Source: Zanthoxylum bungeanum
Lineage: Eukaryota; Streptophyta; Magnoliopsida; Sapindales; Rutaceae
Length of the DNA stretch: 64,000 bases
Assembly (NCBI GenBank): GCA_019454045.1
Contig: SKCR01010150.1
Location: 124,001 to 188,000 of the forward strand
Direction: 5' to 3'
Shown here: one piece after another, positions 40,701 through 51,699 of the stretch
Position numbering within the stretch: position 1 is the stretch's first letter
Layout of the letters: each line of letters begins with the position of its first letter
Program-made: the position numbers and the translations under genes
The notes under the pieces: model-generated
Database searches by the model: none
What the model saw: the letters and a program-made list of their open reading frames with translations, nothing else
What the model was told of the DNA's origin: nothing

Positions 40701-42622
40701 AGTGAAAAGAAGAATATTCACAACTTCAAAAGTTTGAAAATATGTAACTTAAATATCTCAAGGATATGAAATGGAACAACGAAAGGATGCACTCACAGTT
40801 CTCTCCAGTCCTTTCAGAACCAGTGGGTCACATACAATGAGACCATATTTTCTGAGACCTCTGTTCGAAGAAAAGCCCAATAGCACAAGTTAGAGATGAA
40901 TCGAATCGAGGGAAACATAAACCTGTCCCAGCAAAGGTAAGGACTGACTACTCACTTCTTTTCTTTTGACGTGGTTCCGAGCATGTGTGCAAATGCAGGA
41001 CGAATGTCAGGCGGAGTGTCTAACTGATCAGCTGGGGCCTGTACATAAGCAGTCTGAATCAGCAATTCGATAAGTCGGCTTCCAACCTGGAAAGTACAAG
41101 AGAGAAGATAAATTTATGAAGCTATAGTTAAAGAGGAAACAAAATTTTTCTAGTGATTACAGGAGATCATGCAAACCTTTGCCCTAACATCCTCGGCCCA
41201 AGGTTTGAAATTGTCCTGTTTTTTCACTATCTGCCTCGCCGCTGGCAGCTTTTGCTTTTTAATTAAATTTGCAACCTTTTTTCCCAGCTTTTCTTGTTCT
41301 GTAGTTACAGCATCAGATTCACCTCCTTCTTCATCCTCCTTGTTTTTATTGTCCTTTTTCTTTTTTGTTTTCTCCAAAAAGTTGCGGATTCTAACCTGAA
41401 CCATTACAACAATAGTAATAGATCAGTACTTCAAAAGAAAAAATAAAGGGGAACCCCAGATAACATGCCGTTTGAACTTTGTTTTCTCAGATCCTCGTTC
41501 TCGATAGGTTTTAAAAATATCCATGATTCTACTTTCACTTTCTCCATAAAATAGTAAATTAGACTACACTGATTGTTACCTAAGCCTAGCTAGAGACAAA
41601 AGCAAAATTCAAATGAAAAGCTCAACCATACTACAACAAGATAACATCACTTGATTCAAATCAAACTGTGAATATAAACAAGCAAAATAACATTGAATAT
41701 CATCCACCTCTTGCTCAATGGCATCGCCAATGTTGCAAACAGCCCTGATAAGTCGAGCTTGTCCATGGTCACCTCCAGTCATCAACAACCCCATCAACTT
41801 ATGCATTGTAATAACCGCCATCATATCAGCTGGCAACTGATCAAAATATGGAGCATATGACGACGCCTTATGCTTTGTCATTCTACAATGCTCTTGCTCC
41901 TTAGCAATGGCATCCCTCAAAGGCTCAAACCATCCAAGAAACAATGACTTCATATAAGGCAAATTCGGTGCAAGGTTTTGAGCGCACATATCCATCAAAA
42001 GCTCCCTATACTCATCTGCTGCTTGTTTCCATGCCTCAGTCTCAATCTTCACTTGTCTTCTCTTCAACGATTCATAATTCCCAGACCCCACTCCGCTTGC
42101 AACTCTTTGCCATTTTTGTGCACCCTTGTCTCTCTCTCTTTGTTCCTCCTTCTTCATTTCTTGCAACAGCTCTTGAATTTCATCAACAACCGACACATCT
42201 TCTTCAACATCAGTTGAAGACACAGCCTCGGCTACAGTTGCATACCCTCTAGAGCACAACCCATTACACCAAAAATCCTTATTTCTCAAAACCCCAAAAC
42301 TTGTCCTTCCCATAGAACCCACGTGACTCAATAATTCACCAATCCGGCTAGAACCAACTTCATGAATTCCCCTATAAACCATATCCAAACATCCAAAGTT
42401 AACCCTTTCACGATAAATTATTGAGTCTTGAGAAACACCTAGAAAACCGTAAGCACGTGAAAAGGGTTTCTTCAAATGGAATGAAATTACTTGTTTAGCA
42501 GCGTTCCTCCACATAGCTGAAGAAATCTTTTCCGGGTTATTATAATTATTGTTATGATTATAACAAAGAACAAAGTGATCGAATTTATTGGCAGAGAATA
42601 TTGGGGTTTTAGTATTGGACAT
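34784..42622 (-). CDS. RPOT2: Phage-type organellar RNA polymerase, RPOTmp-like
   Basis: Nineteen exons in one frame give 1,023 residues: 42622..41708, 41395..41177, 41086..40956, 40860..40797, 40660..40602, 39320..39203, 39020..38907, 38780..38649, 38562..38146, 37754..37704, 37620..37550, 36856..36772, 36563..36411, 36282..36208, 36110..36021, 35936..35889, 35608..35494, 35390..35287, 34894..34784. T7-family catalytic motifs are intact: motif [17 protein letters not shown] with Asp724, motif [10 protein letters not shown] with Lys799, motif [12 protein letters not shown] with Asp956, and the terminal PYFFN. The enzyme transcribes organelle genes. A second in-frame Met (residue 37, MWRNAAKQ, codon at 42514) follows the first, as in dual-targeted RPOTmp; the N-terminal sequence and the overall match favour RPOT2 over RPOT1. 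The upstream TTG at 42625 is not used as start. Confidence 0.93.
39822..40071. repeat. Exact 127-bp tandem duplication in RPOT2 intron 5
   Basis: A unit starting AATAACAAAAGCATTATAAA at 39824 recurs at 39951 with a period of 127 bp. The copies look identical over about 120 bp, including an 8-T run, which implies a recent event. The unit is rich in pyrimidine tracts (CTTCCCCTCTATTC) and ends before CATAAAAA in copy 1 and TTTCTTCC in copy 2. It lies well away from both splice sites. Confidence 0.9.
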
Positions 42623-43381
42623 CAACTGATAGGGGAATTTGAGAAAGGAAAATGAATGAATCTAAGTGGAATTTGAATAATTGCGAGATGAATTGAAATG
42701 GGATTGTGAAAAGAAATGAAATTCATGGAGAATCGAAACGAGGGTTTTAGTGAGAAGTAGCCGCCTTTAAACCCTCCATAAACCTTCTTTTGGGCCTTTA
42801 TATATATTCTCTTATCCTTCGATAATTGTTTATGCTGAGCTTTTACTGGAAAGTTGAAAGGATAACCTGTTGGGGTTTATTTATAATTTTTAATTACTCT
42901 GGGACGTCTCAGAAAATCTCTCTTAAACGGCAAGCGTTTTGCCGTTTTGGTTCCTTTTTTCCCCTTATACTCGCACTTATTCTGATTGTTGCTACGGTGA
43001 GAGTGTTAGCCGTCGGATAATTTTAGGGATGAATGTGAGAATAAATATTGTTATCTTTATTTATTTTATGATTTGACATAATTTTATATAGAATGGTACG
43101 GTTCAAATTATTGTTTATTTTGATTTCCATATTCATGGTATGATTTCTTATTATAATTTTATAATTTGAAAATCTTGAATTTTAAAGAAATTTTAAAATC
43201 ATGGATTTGGTGGTTTGCCATAAATTTATAATTTTGTATTCCTAAAATATCCTTAATATAATATAAAATATCAATTCTATCATGTGAAATATATTATATT
43301 AATAAACAAAAATGGTTATGGGTTGTGTGATTTTAATAGTAGATTGTTTTGGATGATATTATGGATTGTATGGATTTAAAT
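42623..43381. other. RPOT2 promoter and AT-rich spacer
   Basis: DNA right of 42622 should hold the RPOT2 leader and promoter. The remainder to 43381 is AT-rich, with a less AT-rich patch at 42900..43020. No coding exon or defined repeat recognised. Confidence 0.45.
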
Positions 43382-43626
43382 TCAATGAAATTTTTATAAA
43401 TTATGAATTATTTTTTTCAAATATTTTTTTTATTAAGAATGTGTTTTTTTATATTTGTTATCCATTTTGTACATTAATTTTTAGTATAATTTATTGATTT
43501 TAGATTAATGGGTAATAATTTGATATGTGTTTGGTGATATTTTAATGATAAATTTTTATGTCTTCGTTGAATCTAATTCCTGGACATAAAAAAATGGATT
43601 TAATATAATTTTATATGAATTTATGT

Positions 43627-44162
43627 CAGTGTTCTAAAATGCGCTAGGCGCTAGTCGGGCGGCGACCCAGCGCTTAGCGCCTAGTTGGGGCATAGGCGGG
43701 GCCTAGACGGTTAATTGGAAATTGATAATTTCTATAATTAGGTTTATGATTTTGTATGATTTGGAGAAATTAATTATAGATAAATGTTATTTGAGTGATG
43801 GATAATATTTATAAATGGTCAATTTGATGAGAAACTAACAAAAAAAAAATTTTAAAAAAAAAATTTTGAAATTAGGGTTTATGCTCTAATTTTTTTTTTC
43901 TTAATTGACGAGTTAGAGAGTTAATTTTGTAAAATTAAAGTTAGGGTTAGAATTGTGATGTGAAATTCAGCCGGAAAAAATCAATTAATTTCGAATTATG
44001 CATCGGTCAACGGTGGTTGATCGATGAATTTGCCGGTGAAAATTTACTGAAATAGCAGAAAAACGCCGCTCCTTACGACGAGCGCCTGGCCCCAACGATT
44101 TGGGGTCAGGAGTGGCCACCGAACCTATACGCGCCGCCTAGGCAATGAGTTTTAGAACACTG
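43627..44162. mobile_element. hAT MITE, copy in duplication unit 1
   Basis: Ends CAGTGTTCTAAAA and TTTTAGAACACTG are perfect 13-bp inverted repeats. The TSD ATTTATGT is perfect at 43619..43626 and 44163..44170. Next to the ends are GC-rich arms made of GCGCCTAG-like repeats. No coding capacity. Length 536 bp. Confidence 0.9.
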
Positions 44163-44448
44163 ATTTATGTGCTTGATGATATTTTAGTCATTTTTTCATT
44201 TTTTTTGAACCATTTCATACCATCAAACCAAATAGGAACAAATTATTTAACCATATCATATTATGTCATCATCCCAGATACGGTAATGGTAATTATAGTA
44301 CCATAACATACAGTACAAAAACATACAATATCACATCATACATAATTAAATCATGATGTACTTAATCTAAATAAGATGTAAGATGAAATAATATTTATTT
44401 TGACTTTATCAACTAACAATTATTCTTTAACCTCAAGAGGTTATCTCA

Positions 44449-44569
44449 GTGGTAAAGATTTTGGGTTTGAGTGGTTTTCTCCATCTCATATTCAACGTTC
44501 AATGTTCGAATCTCACTATATGCATTTTATTGGGGGTCATGTCCCCTGGTGTAAAAAACCAGCGACTCA
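44449..44569 (+). mobile_element. SINE cut by the duplication breakpoint (unit 1 copy)
   Basis: The 5' half of the SINE in unit 1: it carries the ATCTCAGTGGTAAA box A and the TTCGAATCTC box B and then stops at the duplication junction, lacking the poly-A end. The full copy is in unit 2. The recognisable SINE sequence actually begins a little upstream, near 44431 (AACCTCAAGAGG). Confidence 0.75.
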
Positions 44570-44811
44570 ATGAAATTTTTATAAATTATGATTTATTTTT
44601 TTCAAATATTTTTTTTATTAAGAATTTGTTTTTTTATATTTGTTATCCATTTTGTACATTAATTTTTAGTATAATTTATTGATTTTAGATTAATGAGTAA
44701 TAATTTGATATGTTTTTGGTGACATTTTAATGATAATTTTTTATGTCTTCATTGAATATAATTCCTGGACATAAAAAAATGGATTTAATATAATTTTATA
44801 TGAATTTATGT

Positions 44812-45350
44812 CAGTGTTCTAAAATGCGTTAGGCGCTAGTCGGGCGGCGACCCAGCGCCTAGCGCCTAGTTGGGGCATAGGCGGGGCCTAGACGGTTAAT
44901 TGGAAATCGAGAATTTCTATAATTAGGTTTATGATTTTGTATGATTTGAAAAAATTAATTATAGATAAATGTTATTTGAGTAATGGATAATATTTATAAA
45001 TGGTCAACTTGATGAGAAACTAACAAAAATAAAAAAAATAGATTTTTGAAATTAGGGTTTATTCTCTAAATTTAGATTTTTGTTGTTTCTAATTGACGAG
45101 TTATATAGTTAATTTTGTAAAATTAAGGTTAGGGTTATGATTGGGATGTGAAATTCAGTCGGAAAAAATAAATTAATTTCGAATTCTGCATCGGTCAATG
45201 GTGGTTGACCGATGAATTTGCCGGTGAAAATTTACCGAAATGGGCAGAAAACGCCGCCCATTACGACGAGTGCCTGGCCCCAACGATTTGGGGTCAGGAG
45301 TGGCCACCGAACCTATACGCGCCGCCTAGGCGAGGAGTTTTAAAACACTG
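44812..45350. mobile_element. hAT MITE, copy in duplication unit 2
   Basis: Paralogue of the 43627..44162 element by segmental duplication, not a second insertion: it sits at the same unit position with the same TSD (ATTTATGT, 44804..44811 and 45351..45358). One right-end base has changed (TTTTAAAACACTG). Confidence 0.88.
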
Positions 45351-45614
45351 ATTTATGTGCTTGATGATATTTTAGTCATTTTTTTCATTTTTGAACCATA
45401 TCATACCATCAAACCAAATAGGAAAAAATTATTTAACCATATCATACTATGTCATCATCCCAAATATGGTAACGGTAATTATAGTACCATAACATACAGT
45501 ACAAAAACATATAACATCATATCATACATTATTAAATCATGATGTACTTAATCTAAATAAGATGTAAGATGAAATAATATTTATTTTGACTTTATCAGCT
45601 AACAATTATTCTTC

Positions 45615-45858
45615 AACCTCAAGAGGTTATCTCAGTGGTAAACATTTTGGGCTTTAGTGGTTTTCTCCCTCTCAGATTCAACGTTCAAGGTTCGAATCTC
45701 ACTAGATGCATTTTATTGGGGGTCATGTCCCCTGGTGTAAAAAACCAGCGACTCACCCTAATTTGTGTTGTGAAACTTCTGAGGGCATGGAGCACAGGTC
45801 CTGGGAATTCATCGATGTGCATGTAAGTTGGTCCGGATATCCCGATTACCAAAAAAAA
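45615..45858 (+). mobile_element. Full-length tRNA-derived SINE
   Basis: The element starts AACCTCAAGAGGTTATCTC, has box A (ATCTCAGTGGTAAA) and box B (GGTTCGAATC), a body ending TCCGGATATCCCGATTACC and a short A-tail. The TSD is CTAACAATT-(AT)-TCTT at 45599..45613 and 45859..45871 with a 2-bp indel. About 244 bp. The pol III boxes give its orientation. Confidence 0.85.
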
Positions 45859-46137
45859 CTAACAATTCTTTACTTAAATTTATCAAGTACTTATAATCAA
45901 ATAGTTGAGTTGGTTTAATTTTTATCGTGGAAAAAATAATTCACATATTCATATTATAATAGATATGTTTAATTTAAAATTTGAGTGTAGCGAAAGTATA
46001 ATTTATAAGAAAGATCACATTATTAAATTTTCCATTGTTATAAAATTGTAAATCATGAAAAATTAATAATGCTAGTTAAACGATTAATGAAAAAAGTGTT
46101 ATTTATCTGACAAATACTACCAGGAATCGTTTATAAC

Positions 46138-46684
46138 TGTTGGTGGATTCGTGTCATTAAACAAAAACTAACATGCAAACAAACAGATCAAAACCAGAAA
46201 ATCAAACCAATCTATGCAAAACCCTAAAACTTGAAATATAAAGAAAAACCTGGAAAATGACGAATCTGTTGTCCAAGTCGAGATAAATCTCTGTCCTTAA
46301 GAACTTATTAGCCCCGTCTCGATACTCTACGGGTTTTGTGGTCAATGTTCTCCCATGATAACTTGGATTCCTCTTCTTCAAATGGCACTCATTAAGAAGA
46401 TCTTGAACTAGGAATATGGATGAAACTCTTTTTTACAAAACAATGAAAATGTGACTCACAAAATTCGGATTGATTTCTGATATGCAGAGTTACACATGGA
46501 GGTCTCCTTATAAAGGCATGGAATGTTGCCTTAAGGGCACCATTTGGGCTGTGGTGTAACCCTCCAAAGGGTTATACGCCTCTCATGCATCCCTTTCAGC
46601 CTGTAATCATGCTGTGCTCATTGGATGACATGTTCTTATGGGGTATCATCCATGTGACATGTCCCTCATCCATCTAAACCAACA
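46138..46684. mobile_element. Probable solo LTR
   Basis: The segment starts TGTTGGT and ends ACCAACA, a 7-bp inverted TG..CA terminus typical of LTRs. It contains a TATA-like CTTATAAAGG at about 46508..46517 and is unlike the surrounding AT-rich DNA. The flanking 5 bp do not match (ATAAC and ATTTG), so solo-LTR status is tentative. Confidence 0.45.
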
Positions 46685-47325
46685 ATTTGAAGAATTTACT
46701 ACAATAACGATATGTCCAAATCAGGTTAGATTGTACACCTCAAAGTCAAACTACCTTTTTAGTTACGGATGAGCACTTTTAACTTCGGGTGTGTTTAGTA
46801 TTATGGTTTGAAAATATTTGATTAATGATGAAAATTTACGATTATTAATCATTTTTTTTTTTTTCAAAAATTGAGTTTGGTAAAAGTTAAAAATATTAAA
46901 AAAAAGCACACCGTAATTATTTTTTAAGCATAAATCAAAATTTTATCACTTTATTTTATGAACCACCGTTTATTCACCACATTTTTCTAATCGCAACATC
47001 AAACATAGCATTGAACTTTTAACAAAATTTAGAGAAATTAGGTTGAAATTTTAAACTAAAAAGTGACTGCCTTTGATTTATTTATATTTTTTTAAGCATA
47101 TTTTATTTTATTTTATTACATTTTGCCTCATATGAGGATGAACCATCATGTAAAAATAAGATTACGAAAATCATATATTCGAATTACGTAAATAATTTTT
47201 TTACAAAAATAAGAGATAAAAACTATCTAATTCTTTTCAAATCTCATAACGGGAGAAGCCTCGTGAGTCGTGGCCATCATTTTTTACATTTTGCCTTATA
47301 TGAAGAATATTTATCTAAATCTCTA
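46685..47325. other. AT-rich spacer
   Basis: No gene or defined repeat recognised between the probable solo LTR and the Mutator-like element. Confidence 0.4.
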
Positions 47326-47769
47326 TTTCAAAAAGAGGGCTTATCTTCCCCCCTCCCCCTGCCACATTTTACTTTTCTGTCTCCCCTACAATTCCTTATT
47401 TGCCCTCTTCCTTTCACCAAAATTCCATTTTCAAATAAACCATATATATATAATTTTATTTATTTATTTATATATGTATATATATAAACTGAAGAAGGGG
47501 AATTGCCCTTCTTCCTCTCTTTTTTTTCTTATTATTCTTTAAAAAAAAATTCAAAAAATATATTTCTTAATTTATTTAACACTACTTATGTATTATAAAA
47601 ATGTTATCATATATATTAAAAAAATATTTATTTAAAAATAGTACAAATAACAATATAAAAGTTACACTTAAAAATATAAAAACATAAATTCTAATCTATG
47701 TTGCCTCCAAAGTCTCATCTTGACGCACTTGGTGATATACCCAATACTTCGTACCATAATTGATTACGA

Positions 47770-49770
47770 ATCATATAATGAGTGGCCCATTCTTTAGCTT
47801 TCGTACGATGAATGTTCCCACCACCATATTATGATGAGTGGTACAGGGTAATGAGGGTGTAAAAAAACTTGCACAAGTGTCTGCCAACATGAGTAATAGC
47901 TATTTCTTGACGCTCTTGCTCTGGAACTGCAGGGGACCTTAATGGCAAGTGAGTAAAACAACTCCAAACATTCCCAGCAAATGTATGTTGTACAAGATTG
48001 TACCTCGAAGCGATGACAATTCCTAAACTCATTGAGTCCATCCAATGTACCTCTGGTGCCGGCGACTGGAAGAAATGCAGTAAGTGTAATAGATTGTCAG
48101 CCCATCCGTTTGATGGATAAAGTCGATCATATAAATCCTTATTTTGTTGAATCTCTTCAATAAGGTCGCCAACCTTCTTCGCCATACCCGATTAGTGCAT
48201 CTATTGCTCTGAATCCACAATGACCATCAGCTTGAACGTCAATAGTGTGAGAAATATAACGTTGATATGCCACAAGTAAATTCTGAATATAGTCATTGTG
48301 GATTCAGAGCAATACATGTATTCCGAGAAATATAACGTTGCTTCCCAGGTGCATACATGTATCAATCCATGCTGAAACAAATCGGTCTCTGTAAGGGTGT
48401 AACCATGTCTCCCAAAGGTAATTTAGAGCACCATTGAATTGTCTAAACTCCTCGCGCATCACCTCTAATTTCTGTTGGTAAGACCATTGTGTTGATGAAT
48501 TAATAAGGGAGTGTCATGATGAATAAAAGTGTTTCCATTGTATACCAATCATATGACTACATTTCTTCATTACACACTGATTTATGTGCCAAATACAAAA
48601 AATGTGACGAGTCATGGGAAAACATGTTTCAATGGCTTTAATAAGCCCCAAATCCCGATCTGAAATAAAAACTGATGGCAATGATGCTCATTTTTCAACC
48701 ATCTATTTCTTCAAGATTGATAATGGCCATGTTAGTTGCCCAGCCGTCTCATTACTAAGATATGCGAACATAAGCGAGTAAGTTTGCATTGTGGATGTGA
48801 TACCAACAACCTCCAATAGTGATATCTGATACTCGTTGGTCTTGTATGTTGCATCAATGATTAACACAGAAGGAAAGTTAACAGACAACTCTAGGCTTTT
48901 AGGATGAACCCAATAATATCTGTAATTTCATTGGTGTCTGAATTTGTAAGGTAATCATGAAGATATTTTTTCTTAATCAATTGATCCAAAACATATTGAA
49001 TAGCAGTTAGACCACCCCGTTTCGCTTCTTTGTTTCTGGAAATAGCATTGTAAATTCTTATGATGTCTGTACTATTTGACGGGTTTCTTTCTTTTAAAGC
49101 ACTAAAAATTTCACGAGGTGCAGTGTTGTTGGCCATATCAAGCATAAATTGTTTCTCTAACGGTTTTAGCCTAGACGGATATTCATGACCATCATGATAT
49201 TCTGCTACTTGATGGTTATGGAAACCACATGTAACATTTAATCCCCACATAATACCGTCTGAAGGTTTTGGTATACCTCGCAGCTCAAATGGGCATTCAC
49301 ATTTTTTTGTCCCATTATTTTTTACTATGGATTGACCTTCAACAAGATACCGCGGTGGTTTGTACTTTCCTCATCTTTCACACATAAGATGACATTTTGA
49401 CAGCTTGCCGCCTTTCAAATTAGCAGAATTTGTAATCACTATCACAATATTATTTTATAGACCAGCTATTTTCGCCCAATTTATCATATCTTCTCTACTT
49501 CAAATATCTATATAAAAAATAATGAAGATGTATAAATAACAAATATACATAATTTCTACACTTTAAAAATAAACAACAAATATACATAATACAAACATAA
49601 AAATAATCTGGATGTAGTAAATTCAGTTGTATAATCACGACTATTGCTGAAGATGCTTTCCCCACTTCGAACTTCATTCTCGCCGGACCAACTATCTGAA
49701 AATGAGCCCAAGTTACAGTTATCCATAATGTTTCCCGAAGATGATAACACTATTCTAAGAAGAGATAATG
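47770..49770 (-). pseudogene. MULE transposase with C-terminal OTU-like domain, disrupted
   Basis: Minus-strand blocks in order: an N-terminal start near 49732 (MDNCNLGSFSDSW); a FAR1/MULE DNA-binding region around 49260..48890 (CGFHNHQVAEYHDG, KPLEKQFMLDM); the MULE domain at 48890..48600 (VLIIDATYKTN with the first acidic residue, ISDRDLGLIKAIE with the second, CIWHIN); a transposase tail at 48470..48340 (PYRDRFVSAWIDTCM); and an OTU-protease-like block at 48230..47780 (CGFRAI, LYPSNGWADNLLHLL, SRYNLVQHTFAGN, EIAITHVG). Several in-frame stops and at least two frameshifts break it, plus a local rearrangement near 48230..48340 where GTGGATTCAGAGCAAT and GAGAAATATAACGTTG are repeated. I describe it only as a relic. 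Confidence 0.8.
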
Positions 49771-49896
49771 ATATGTTGAAGGAGAAATAAAGAATGAGAT
49801 GAGAGAGGCTCAAATGATATACCTTCAAACTTACAAACTACATATTTATATAAGAATTAAACACAAATAAAACAAATACTTTTAAAAAAAAAAAAA

Positions 49897-50265
49897 AAGT
49901 AAAAGTAGATATGGATACTGATTTACGAAATTAAATAAGACAAACAACTTTTAATAAAGAAAATATAAAATCAGAATCAGAATCAGAATCAACACAACTT
50001 TTAATAAAATTTTTTTAAAAAAATAAAGGTAGATATGGATACTGATTTACGAAATTAAATAAGATAAACAACTTTTAATAAAGAAAATATGAAATCAGAA
50101 TCAGAATCAAAACAACTTTTAATAAAAAATATTTAAAAAAAAAGTAAAAGTAGATATGGATGGATACTGATTTACAAAATTAAATAAGACAAATAACTTT
50201 TAATAAAGAAAATATAAAATCAGAATCGGAATCAAAATCAACACAACTTTAAATAAAATATATAT
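49897..50265. repeat. Minisatellite of about 122 bp x 3 inside the MULE
   Basis: TAGATATGGATACTG (or a 4-bp-expanded form in the last unit) starts units at 49906, 50030 and 50151, periods 124 and 121 bp. Each unit contains AACTTTTAATAAAGAAAATAT and short AGAATC runs. It lies upstream of the transposase start on the minus strand. Confidence 0.85.
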
Positions 50266-50366
50266 ATATATATTTTTAAAATTATGAAACCTTTTTTTTC
50301 GGAATTAAAAAAAATAATATAAAAAAAATTAAGAAAGGGGGACGGAAAGGGAACGATCGTCCCCCT

Positions 50367-50384
50367 TGGACGATATATCGTCCA
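50367..50384. other. 18-bp perfect palindrome in the MULE 5' region
   Basis: TGGACGATATATCGTCCA is its own reverse complement. It sits in a GC-rich island (about 50330..50425) with other GGGGGACG/CGTCCCCC repeats, within otherwise very AT-rich element DNA. It could be a protein-binding or hairpin site; function unknown. Confidence 0.6.
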
Positions 50385-50963
50385 GGCCAACGGGGATCAT
50401 CCCCATGGGGGACGATCCTTTTCAATTTTTTTTTAAATTCTGAAAAAAAAAATTATATTGCTTAAATTATATATATATTTTTTATACATAAGTAGTATTA
50501 ATTAAATTAAAATGAATAAAAAAATAAATGAATAGATAAAAATCTGTAATATTTATTAACAAAAATAAAAAATTATAAAATAAAAAAATAAATGAATCAA
50601 AAATAAAAAAAAATTATAAAATAAAGAAATAATTAACAAAAATAAAAAATTATAAAATATAAAAATAGTATTAAAAAAAATAAAAAAAAATTATAAAATA
50701 AAAAAATCATTTATAAAATAATTAACAATAATAAATTTCGTAATGTGTATAATATTTGTAACTTTTTAAAAATTAAAAAAAAAATCATTACAAATATTGA
50801 TAAAGACTATTTAGTAAATTAGCAAGGAGACAAAGTGAAGGAGGTGTGTCAGGTTTGGCAGGGAGGGATGATCAATTTTCTTTCAAAAATTAGAGAAAGC
50901 ATCAATATTGACTTTCGTTTTCAGAAGTGACCTGGCCAATCAAAATCACAGTACCCTGTACAC

Positions 50964-51230
50964 GCCACTGGGCTCTTGGCCCAGTGGTGGGCTTTATAAA
51001 TGGGAGAGTATAAGTTCGACTTCCTGTAATGGCAAAGAGTCAAAATCTCTCAATTTCGAGAGTAGAAAATTATCTCCAAAGTAGGAGTAGAATTCCCCCA
51101 TATTTGAGTGGGAGTAGATATTTTATCTTTAGTAGACGTAAAATTCTGGATGTACTATAATATTTATATTCAATATTCCAGTAGATTTCATATTATATAT
51201 ATATTTGTATTGTAATAAAAAAAAAAAAAA
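50964..51230 (+). mobile_element. tRNA-derived SINE with poly-A tail
   Basis: Box A TGGCCCAGTGG at about 50977..50987 fits the pol III consensus exactly and a B-box-like AGTTCGACTTCC follows near 51012. The element ends in a run of A. The flanking AGTACCCTGTACAC (50950..50963) and AGTACACTGTACAC (51230..51243) are a 14-bp TSD with one mismatch. Different family from the SINE at 45615. Confidence 0.82.
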
Positions 51231-51243
51231 GTACACTGTACAC

Positions 51244-51699
51244 TCTTCAGTCTTTACTGCAATAGAATCTAAAACAAACCAAACATGAATGCAAATACAA
51301 TTGAAGTGAGAGAAGAGAGTGAGCCAGTGAGATTTATTAACTGGTAAGAAAATAAAATGTAAAACACTATTTCTTTGATCAAATTATAATTCCTAGTTCT
51401 ACTCAGAAATCTGGATAAGAAACAATAATAATACATCAACCCCACTAACCAATCAAATAAATAGAAGTGCAGCAAAATACAACTGCTATCCGTGGACTGA
51501 CCCCATTTTTCTTCCTACATACTTGCTGCTGCAGGCTTGAAACAATCAATATTGCATAGTCTTACTGATCTCATCATGTCTCCTAACCTGTCGCAACAAT
51601 TCAGTTCCAATGTCAAGAAACCGAACTTTTACATATATGTGCCACCAAATTAGCACAATCGGCTTTAGAAAATATTGAAGGATAAAAAAATTTGTAGAG
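51244..51699 (-). other. 3' UTR region of the ABHD17-like gene
   Basis: Left of the stop at 51700 the minus-strand transcript presumably continues for a few hundred bases. No other feature seen. Confidence 0.4.

Larger units (their letters stand above)
43382..45755. repeat. Tandem segmental duplication, two units of 1,185 and 1,186 bp
   Basis: Unit 1 is 43382..44566 and unit 2 is 44567..45752; both begin TCAATGAAATTTTTATAAAT. The junction at 44567..44569 and both outer edges share only TCA, so the duplication used 3-bp microhomology. Each unit contains one hAT MITE and the start of one SINE. The copies differ by scattered substitutions and 1-2 bp indels (a few percent by eye). Confidence 0.9.
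47335..50880 (-). mobile_element. Mutator-like element (MULE), copy C, with decayed transposase and OTU domain
   Basis: Perfect 9-bp TSD TTTCAAAAA at 47326..47334 and 50881..50889. The left end GAGGGCTTATCTTCC and the inverted right end GAAAATTGATCATCC both run into C-rich CCCTCCC tracts and then long AT-rich subterminal arms sharing TTAACACTACTTATGTAT-like sequence. The 3.5-kb element carries a minus-strand transposase relic (see the pseudogene entry). Two shorter elements in this window (5735..6399 and about 62037..62833) share its ends. Confidence 0.85.

Noticed and set aside
45615..45720. Possible tRNA gene from box A and box B sequences
   Set aside because: No acceptor stem or cloverleaf; A-tail and TSD show it is a SINE. 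The same holds for 2565..2720 and 50964..51230.
46138..46684. Protein gene in the probable solo LTR
   Set aside because: No long ORF; the inverted TG..CA ends fit an LTR better.
49897..50265. CRISPR-like repeat array
   Set aside because: Direct tandem units of about 122 bp without unique spacers, inside a plant transposon.
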